From JACDAL01 sp035646635 (GTDB lineage: Bacteria > Actinomycetota > CADDZG01 > WHSQ01), in NCBI GenBank assembly GCA_035646635.1, contig DASRPA010000260.1, positions 1 through 10,152 of the forward strand: a stretch of DNA of 10,152 bases, read 5' to 3'. The notes beneath the pieces are model-generated. The model had not been told where the DNA came from. It saw nothing but the letters and a program-made list of their open reading frames with translations, and did not search any database. A program made the position numbers and the translations under genes. Every line of letters begins with the position of its first letter. Position 1 is the first letter of the stretch. Shown piece after piece: positions 7,165 to 10,152 of the stretch.

Positions 7165-7193
7165 GTGCTCCGCACCGGAAATACGGTGCGCAC
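7165..7193. promoter_or_regulatory. Dyad next to the lyase ribosome binding site, possible operator or leader hairpin
   Basis: CGCACCG (7171-7177) and CGGTGCG (7184-7190) form a 7-bp perfect stem with a 6-nt loop. A further GTGC/GCAC pair (7165-7168 with 7190-7193) extends it if a 3-base bulge is allowed. It ends 12 bases upstream of the lyase Shine-Dalgarno and 2 bases from the first 33-bp repeat. This is the right place for a repressor site or a leader RNA hairpin, but I cannot name a regulator. Confidence 0.45.
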
Positions 7194-7195
7194 CA

Positions 7196-7228
7196 ATTGA
7201 ATCCCAATTCCGACCTCGGCGGAGCCGT
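7196..7228. repeat. 33-bp direct repeat, copy 1
   Basis: First of three same-orientation copies. The unit starts ATTGAATCCCAATTCC and ends CTCGGCGGAGCCGT. It contains two short dyads, GAAT-CCCA-ATTC and CGGC-GGA-GCCG. Copies 1 and 2 are identical over all 33 bases. Nineteen bases separate this copy from the next. Confidence 0.9.
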
Positions 7229-7247
7229 GAGCGTCACTGAGCCCCCG

Positions 7248-7280
7248 ATTGAATCCCAATTCCGACCTCGGCGGAGCCGT
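7248..7280. repeat. 33-bp direct repeat, copy 2
   Basis: Identical to copy 1. Fifty bases, including a strong short hairpin, separate it from copy 3. The unequal spacers (19 and 50 bases) share no obvious length or sequence. Confidence 0.9.
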
Positions 7281-7303
7281 TTCGCCAGGCGCGAGGAGCG
7301 CTG

Positions 7304-7320
7304 CGTACCCGGAGGGTACG
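7304..7320. repeat. GTACCC/GGGTAC hairpin between repeat copies 2 and 3
   Basis: CGTACCC (7304-7310) and GGGTACG (7314-7320) form a perfect 7-bp stem with the loop GGA. The 3' dyad of the 33-bp repeat also has a GGA loop, so the array is a run of small stem-loops with one shared loop. No T-run follows on either strand, so a simple terminator is unlikely. Confidence 0.6.
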
Positions 7321-7330
7321 TGAGCGACAG

Positions 7331-7363
7331 ATTGAATCCAAATTCCGACCTCGGCGGAGCCGT
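7331..7363. repeat. 33-bp direct repeat, copy 3 (one mismatch)
   Basis: Matches copies 1 and 2 at 32 of 33 positions; the difference is CCA instead of CCC in the ATTGAATCC segment. It is the copy nearest the 3' end of the DUF2007 gene. The 61 bases from here to that stop (7364-7424) hold only a weak CCGTA/TACGG pair and nothing else I can recognise. Confidence 0.88.
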
Positions 7364-7424
7364 GGAACGCCGCGAGCAGGGATGCAGAGGCGCTCGAATG
7401 CCACCGTAGTTACGGGGAGGTGCA

Positions 7425-7880
7425 CTAGGGACGGGCTTCGTCGCACAGGACGGGGACCCTGCACGCTTCGAGCGACGACGCCACCTGAGCGAGGGCGACG
7501 CCGCTCAACACCAGTCCCATTGCGAGGGCCGTTGCCCACCATTTCCACGGGAGCCGATGCGCCCGCCCGGGCCTGCTGCCGTCCGTGGCCGCTGCCGGGC
7601 CCTGGAAGGCGGCTTCGGCCAGTGCGATGTGCGCGTCTTCGAGCTGGATCTTCAAGACGTAGACGGTCACCGGCGCCCACGGGTTCCCGCCGCCGTAGAG
7701 CCATGCACTCGGAGCGGCGCGGTCGGTGATGGTCCTGGTTTCGATCCCGGCCTCCGTGAGCCGCCCCACCAGGAGATGGGCCTCGATGTCGTTGGCCGCG
7801 CGGCACAGGCGCACCCAGCGCGAGCTGCCTCCCGTGGGTGTGGAGGTGGCGGGAGGTGGCAGACCGACGGCGACCGACAT
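7425..7880 (-). CDS. Small DUF2007-domain protein with C-terminal membrane helix
   Basis: A 151-residue protein of unproven function. Residues about 22-91 resemble DUF2007 (a putative signal-transducing domain): WVRLCRAANDIEAHLLVGRL, followed by LTEAGIETRTI, a glycine-rich turn (LYGGGNPWAP, 61-70) and VTVYVLKIQLEDAHIALAEA. That is the usual pattern of entry 'which residue set is inherited by the next helix', strand, and a final helix. After a linker, residues about 114-134 (WWATALAMGLVLSGVALAQVA) form one hydrophobic segment, and a short Cys-containing tail follows, so it is probably a tail-anchored membrane protein. ATG 7880 comes one base after the stop of the acyl-CoA dehydrogenase gene (TGA-G-ATG), which points to translational coupling. 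The frame is open further upstream, but that part lies inside the dehydrogenase gene and has no family resemblance. The partner and ligand are unknown. Confidence 0.8.
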   Translation of the reverse strand: MSVAVGLPPPATSTPTGGSSRWVRLCRAANDIEAHLLVGRLTEAGIETRTITDRAAPSAWLYGGGNPWAPVTVYVLKIQLEDAHIALAEAAFQGPAAATDGSRPGRAHRLPWKWWATALAMGLVLSGVALAQVASSLEACRVPVLCDEARP

Positions 7881-7881
7881 C

Positions 7882-9039
7882 TCAGCCGCCGAAGATGCGC
7901 CGGGCGAGCACCACGCGCTGGATCTGGTTGGTGCCTTCGTAGATCTGCGTGATCTTGGCGTCGCGCATGAAACGTTCGACAGGATAGTCGCGCACATAGC
8001 CGTAGCCGCCCAGCGCCTGGACGCAATCCGTGGTCACGTCCATGGCGACATCCGAGGCGTAGCACTTGGCGATCGCGGCCCAGTAGGGGAGGTCAGAAGC
8101 CCCCTCGTCGACCGCCAACGCGGCCCGGTAGACCGCGAGCCTGGCGGTCTCGATTTTCATCGCCATGTCCGCGAACATGAACTGCAGGCCCTGAAAAGCG
8201 GCCACCGGGGAACCGAACTGGTGGCGCTCCTTGCAGTAGTCGACTGCGACGTTGAACGCTCCCTGGGCGATGCCGAGCGCCTGTGCCGCGATCGTTGGCC
8301 GCGAGAAGTCGAGCGTGCGCATGGCGATCTGAAAGCCCTGGTCGATTTCGCCGATGACACTCTCCTGAGGCACACGACAGTCCTCCAGCACGACCTCGCG
8401 CGTGGGCGAGCCTCTGATCCCCATCTTGTCCTCTTTGCGGCCGAGTGAGAATCCAGGCATGTCTTGAGACAGAAGGAACGCGGTGATGCCTTTTCCCTTG
8501 GGCGCGGATGGGTCGGTGACGGCGAAGTAGGTATAGAGGTCGGCGGCGCCGGCGCCGGTGATAAAGCGCTTGGACCCGTTGAGAACCCAGCCGTCAGAGT
8601 CCTCGACCGCCCGGCTCTTCATGGCGGCCGCATCCGATCCCGAGGCCGGCTCGGTCAAGCAGTACGACATACGGTGCGTGCCTTCGGAAACCCCCTCGCA
8701 CACCAACCGCTTTTGCTCATCACGACCCTGCAGCAGAACGGGAATCGCTCCCAGCTTGTTGACCGCGGGGATCAGCGACACTCCGGCCGAGACCCGGGCG
8801 ATCTCCTCCACAAGGATGCAGAGCTCGACCGCGCCGCCGCCCGCGCCGCCGTGCTCCTCGGGGTAGGACACGGCCGCGAAACCGTTCTTGACCAGCAGCT
8901 CGTCGAGGTCCCAGGGGTACTCGTCGGTAGCGTCGATCTCCTGAGCGCGCGGCGCGATCTTGTCCTCGGTCAGCTGTCTGATGGACGCTTGAAACGCCCG
9001 CTGCTCCTCGGTGAAAGAAAAACTCAGCCCCTCGCCCAC
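7882..9039 (-). CDS. Acyl-CoA dehydrogenase
   Basis: A 385-residue FAD-dependent acyl-CoA dehydrogenase, which makes trans-2-enoyl-CoA and passes electrons to electron-transfer flavoprotein in fatty-acid or branched-chain amino-acid breakdown. N-terminal helical domain: FTEEQRAFQASIRQL (9-23). FAD and substrate segment: CLTEPASGSDAAAM (127-140), then GSKRFITGAGAADLYTYFAV (155-174). C-terminal domain: ERHQFGSPVAAFQGLQF (271-287), QALGGYGYVRDYPVERFMRD (341-360) and IYEGTNQIQR (366-375). Glu368 in IYEGTN is the catalytic base, at the position used by short- and medium-chain enzymes. GTG 9039 was chosen because it gives the normal family length and starts just before FTEEQ. The frame runs on to 9195, but through palindromic repeats with no domain similarity. 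There is no Shine-Dalgarno; a TACGAT hexamer 6 nt upstream suggests a leaderless mRNA. Chain-length specificity is not predictable. Confidence 0.93.
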   Translation of the reverse strand: MGEGLSFSFTEEQRAFQASIRQLTEDKIAPRAQEIDATDEYPWDLDELLVKNGFAAVSYPEEHGGAGGGAVELCILVEEIARVSAGVSLIPAVNKLGAIPVLLQGRDEQKRLVCEGVSEGTHRMSYCLTEPASGSDAAAMKSRAVEDSDGWVLNGSKRFITGAGAADLYTYFAVTDPSAPKGKGITAFLLSQDMPGFSLGRKEDKMGIRGSPTREVVLEDCRVPQESVIGEIDQGFQIAMRTLDFSRPTIAAQALGIAQGAFNVAVDYCKERHQFGSPVAAFQGLQFMFADMAMKIETARLAVYRAALAVDEGASDLPYWAAIAKCYASDVAMDVTTDCVQALGGYGYVRDYPVERFMRDAKITQIYEGTNQIQRVVLARRIFGG

Positions 9040-9045
9040 CCAACA

Positions 9046-9051
9046 ATCGTA
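9046..9051 (-). promoter_or_regulatory. Candidate -10 box for a leaderless acyl-CoA dehydrogenase transcript
   Basis: On the - strand TACGAT (TANNNT type) ends 6 nt before GTG 9039, and no Shine-Dalgarno is present. This is the layout seen in leaderless actinobacterial genes. No convincing -35 box is visible, so the call is tentative. Confidence 0.3.
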
Positions 9052-9116
9052 CCCGGTGCTGCGGGCGGAATCAGAGCCGCCCGCCACGCTCGCTCCGGAC
9101 CAACCCCTTGGCAGCC

Positions 9117-9159
9117 TTGGGTGGCTAACGTGCGACAGTCGCACAAAACAACCACCCAA
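9117..9159. repeat. Nested inverted repeat enclosing the first palindrome
   Basis: TTGGGTGG (9117-9124) is the exact reverse complement of CCACCCAA (9152-9159). Inside lies the 15-bp palindrome at 9130-9144, with 5 unpaired bases on the left and 7 on the right. This could fold as a two-stage hairpin or cruciform. It might terminate the kinase transcript, but no T-run follows on the - strand. Confidence 0.55.
9130..9144. promoter_or_regulatory. Palindrome GTGCGACAGTCGCAC, site 1 (candidate operator)
   Basis: A perfect dyad, GTGCGAC and GTCGCAC around one central base. It is part of a 27-bp direct repeat (9120-9146) that recurs at 9163-9189. The site is about 90 bases upstream of the dehydrogenase start, in the right place and of the right shape for a dimeric TetR- or GntR-type regulator, though no regulator gene is in view. 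Confidence 0.5.
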
Positions 9160-9172
9160 TCCGGTAGCCAGC

Positions 9173-9187
9173 GTGCGACAGTCGCAC
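9173..9187. promoter_or_regulatory. Palindrome GTGCGACAGTCGCAC, site 2 (candidate operator)
   Basis: Identical to site 1. The surrounding 27-bp unit (9163-9189) differs from the first copy at three positions, all left of the palindrome. The centres are 43 bp apart, close to four helical turns, so two dimers would sit on nearly the same face of the DNA. Confidence 0.5.
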
Positions 9188-9205
9188 AACAGCACCGCCC
9201 GATGG

Positions 9206-9220
9206 AGGCGGAGCCCGCCT
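9206..9220. terminator. Short GC hairpin just after the kinase/receiver gene
   Basis: AGGCGG (9206-9211) and CCGCCT (9215-9220) form a 6-bp stem with a 3-nt loop, 2 bases past the stop of the kinase/receiver gene on the - strand. It is a GC-rich stem without a T-run, so a terminator role is possible but weakly supported. Confidence 0.3.
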
Positions 9221-9222
9221 AG

Positions 9223-10152
9223 TCAGGCGTGGTCCAGGGCCCCCCGCACCGTTTCCAACAGCTCGGCCGCCATGAAGGGCTTCTGCAACAGTTCGTAGCT
9301 CCCCTCGAGCACCCCATGACGGGCGATGATGTCGTCGGTGTAGCCGGACATGAACACGATCCTCGCCTCGGGGGCGACCTTGTGGACTCGCTCGGCCAGC
9401 TCCCGGCCCGAGAGGCCGGGCATGATCACGTCGGTCAGAAGCAAGTCCGGTGAGCGCTCGGGACCAACGAACAGAGTGAGCGCCTCGTGGGGGTCCGCGG
9501 TCACGACATCGTAATGATTGGCGCCCAAGATTCGCTCCACAAGCCTCATGACCGCGTCCTCGTCCTCGACCACCACGACTCGCTCCCCCCGGCCTTGGTT
9601 CGAGTCCTTGGCCACGGACTCGGCCGCGACTGTGGAAACCTCGGCGACGGGAAAGTAGAGGCGAAGCCCGCTGTGCCCAGGCACGCCCGCTGCTGACACC
9701 ACAGCGCCGCCCCACCGTTCGACGATCTCGGTCACCGTGGCCAAGTAGGGACCTTCCGACAGAGCGGGGTTCGAGCCACCTCTGCCATCACGTTCTCTCA
9801 TGGATACAGAGGCCGCCAGACATACCCTTCGAGAGCTCACCGGCCCGGTCGCCCCCAACCCTGCGCCGTTCTGAGCCGAGACGTTGAAGGTCTCGATCGT
9901 GAGGCGGCCGCCCAGCGTCAGAACCTTTCTCGCCTGCACGCTCAGTGCCGCCAGGAGCTGTTCCACATGTCCGGGATCGATTCGAGTTCGCCACATGCCC
10001 CGGCCCAGCCTGGTGACCATATCGATGTCCTCGCCGACCGAGCTTTGCAACAAATGCTGCATGTCGAGGACGATCTCGGAGATGTCGACGAGGCGGGCCT
10101 TGCCGGTCTCCCGTCGCGAGAAGGTAAGAAACTGGCGGATGAGTGCCCCGGC
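9223..10152 (-). CDS. Hybrid sensor histidine kinase, 3' part: degenerate ATPase domain plus receiver domain (5' end outside window)
   Basis: The frame stays open to the right edge, and the residues upstream of the first in-window ATG (10062) read LIRQFLTFSRRETGKARLVD, the end of a histidine-kinase dimerisation helix, so the gene is 5'-partial. Counting from that ATG, residues about 1-140 align with a HATPase domain (MQHLLQSSVGEDID, then LTLGGRLTIETFNV at 48-61, LATVTEIVERWGG at 107-119, LRLYFPVAE at 133-141). The N-box usually reads like NLAVNARDAM; here it is ALSVQARKVL. The DTGxGM and GTGLGL boxes are missing, with about 20 residues lost. The receiver domain (about 161-275) looks intact: acidic pair E166/D167, phospho-acceptor D211 in LLLTDVIMPG, S239 in FMSGYTDD and K261 in LQKPF. 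It may be a pseudokinase whose receiver is phosphorylated from elsewhere. The His box and sensor lie beyond the window. Confidence 0.85.
   Translation of the reverse strand, partial: AGALIRQFLTFSRRETGKARLVDISEIVLDMQHLLQSSVGEDIDMVTRLGRGMWRTRIDPGHVEQLLAALSVQARKVLTLGGRLTIETFNVSAQNGAGLGATGPVSSRRVCLAASVSMRERDGRGGSNPALSEGPYLATVTEIVERWGGAVVSAAGVPGHSGLRLYFPVAEVSTVAAESVAKDSNQGRGERVVVVEDEDAVMRLVERILGANHYDVVTADPHEALTLFVGPERSPDLLLTDVIMPGLSGRELAERVHKVAPEARIVFMSGYTDDIIARHGVLEGSYELLQKPFMAAELLETVRGALDHA

Noticed and set aside
7196..7363. CRISPR array
   Set aside because: Only three repeats, spacers of 19 and 50 bases, and no cas genes in the window.
7197..7409. Small + strand open frame in which the repeats encode a repeated LNPNSDLGGAV peptide
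   Set aside because: The peptide repeat is only a reading of the DNA repeat; copy 2 is in a different frame, there is no Shine-Dalgarno, and it overlaps the lyase upstream region.
7881..7997. N-terminal extension of the DUF2007 protein to ATG 7997
   Set aside because: It lies wholly within the dehydrogenase 3' end and encodes a low-complexity sequence unlike DUF2007.
9040..9195. N-terminal extension of the acyl-CoA dehydrogenase to ATG 9195
   Set aside because: The extra 52 residues are encoded by the palindromic repeat region and a GC-rich spacer, and family members begin close to the FTEEQ segment.
8464..9222. Long + strand open frame opposite the acyl-CoA dehydrogenase and running through the palindrome region
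   Set aside because: Antisense shadow extended into repeats; no domain similarity.
9125..9715. Alternative - strand frame inside the kinase/receiver gene as evidence of a frameshift explaining the lost ATPase boxes
   Set aside because: Its translation shows no kinase motifs, and the residues on both sides of the missing boxes are in one continuous frame.

Overview
The window is GC-rich and gene-dense, and looks like the chromosome of an actinobacterium, probably an uncultivated lineage. The reasons are heavy use of GTG (and possibly TTG) starts, a membrane-anchored LCP protein with a C-terminal LytR_C domain, glycosyltransferases with actinobacterial-style N-termini, and a DUF2007 protein. 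No marker gene allows a finer placement. Nine protein-coding genes are supported. I see no tRNA, rRNA, transposase, integrase, phage gene or CRISPR array.

Left third (1-3516, + strand): three consecutive GT4-type glycosyltransferases. The first and second are almost contiguous and the second and third overlap by 4 nt, so this is a translationally coupled operon for a surface polysaccharide or glycolipid. The second gene appears to lack a normal start codon: an ATC at 1145 sits at the right distance from a strong Shine-Dalgarno and restores the conserved N-terminus. The first gene may begin upstream of the window.

Middle (3517-7140, - strand): the glycosyltransferase operon converges on a group read from right to left: an aspartase/fumarase superfamily lyase, an LCP (LytR-CpsA-Psr) cell-wall polymer ligase, and an alpha/beta-hydrolase esterase overlapping the LCP gene by 8 nt. 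A perfect 12-bp-arm inverted repeat lies in the convergent gap. A related imperfect palindrome sharing a 15-bp arm lies between the lyase and LCP genes. They look like two copies of one palindromic element placed just after 3' ends. The LCP protein next to three glycosyltransferases suggests synthesis and wall attachment of a polysaccharide.

Intergenic region 7141-7424 (284 bp): three direct copies of a 33-bp repeat with irregular spacing (19 and 50 bp), a GTACCC-type hairpin between copies 2 and 3, and a dyad next to the lyase Shine-Dalgarno. This is the least explained non-coding stretch.

Right third (7425-10152, - strand): an acyl-CoA dehydrogenase followed 1 nt later by a small DUF2007 protein with a C-terminal membrane helix, then upstream the 3' part of a hybrid sensor kinase cut by the window edge. 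The kinase ATPase domain has lost its usual N-box, G1 and G2 residues while the fused receiver domain is intact. The 183-bp gap between kinase and dehydrogenase holds two 27-bp repeats, each containing the 15-bp palindrome GTGCGACAGTCGCAC, and one is nested inside a larger inverted repeat.

Nothing here amounts to a clearly new multi-gene system. The observations most worth following are the two families of non-coding repeats, the paired palindromes, the possible ATC start and the degenerate kinase domain.
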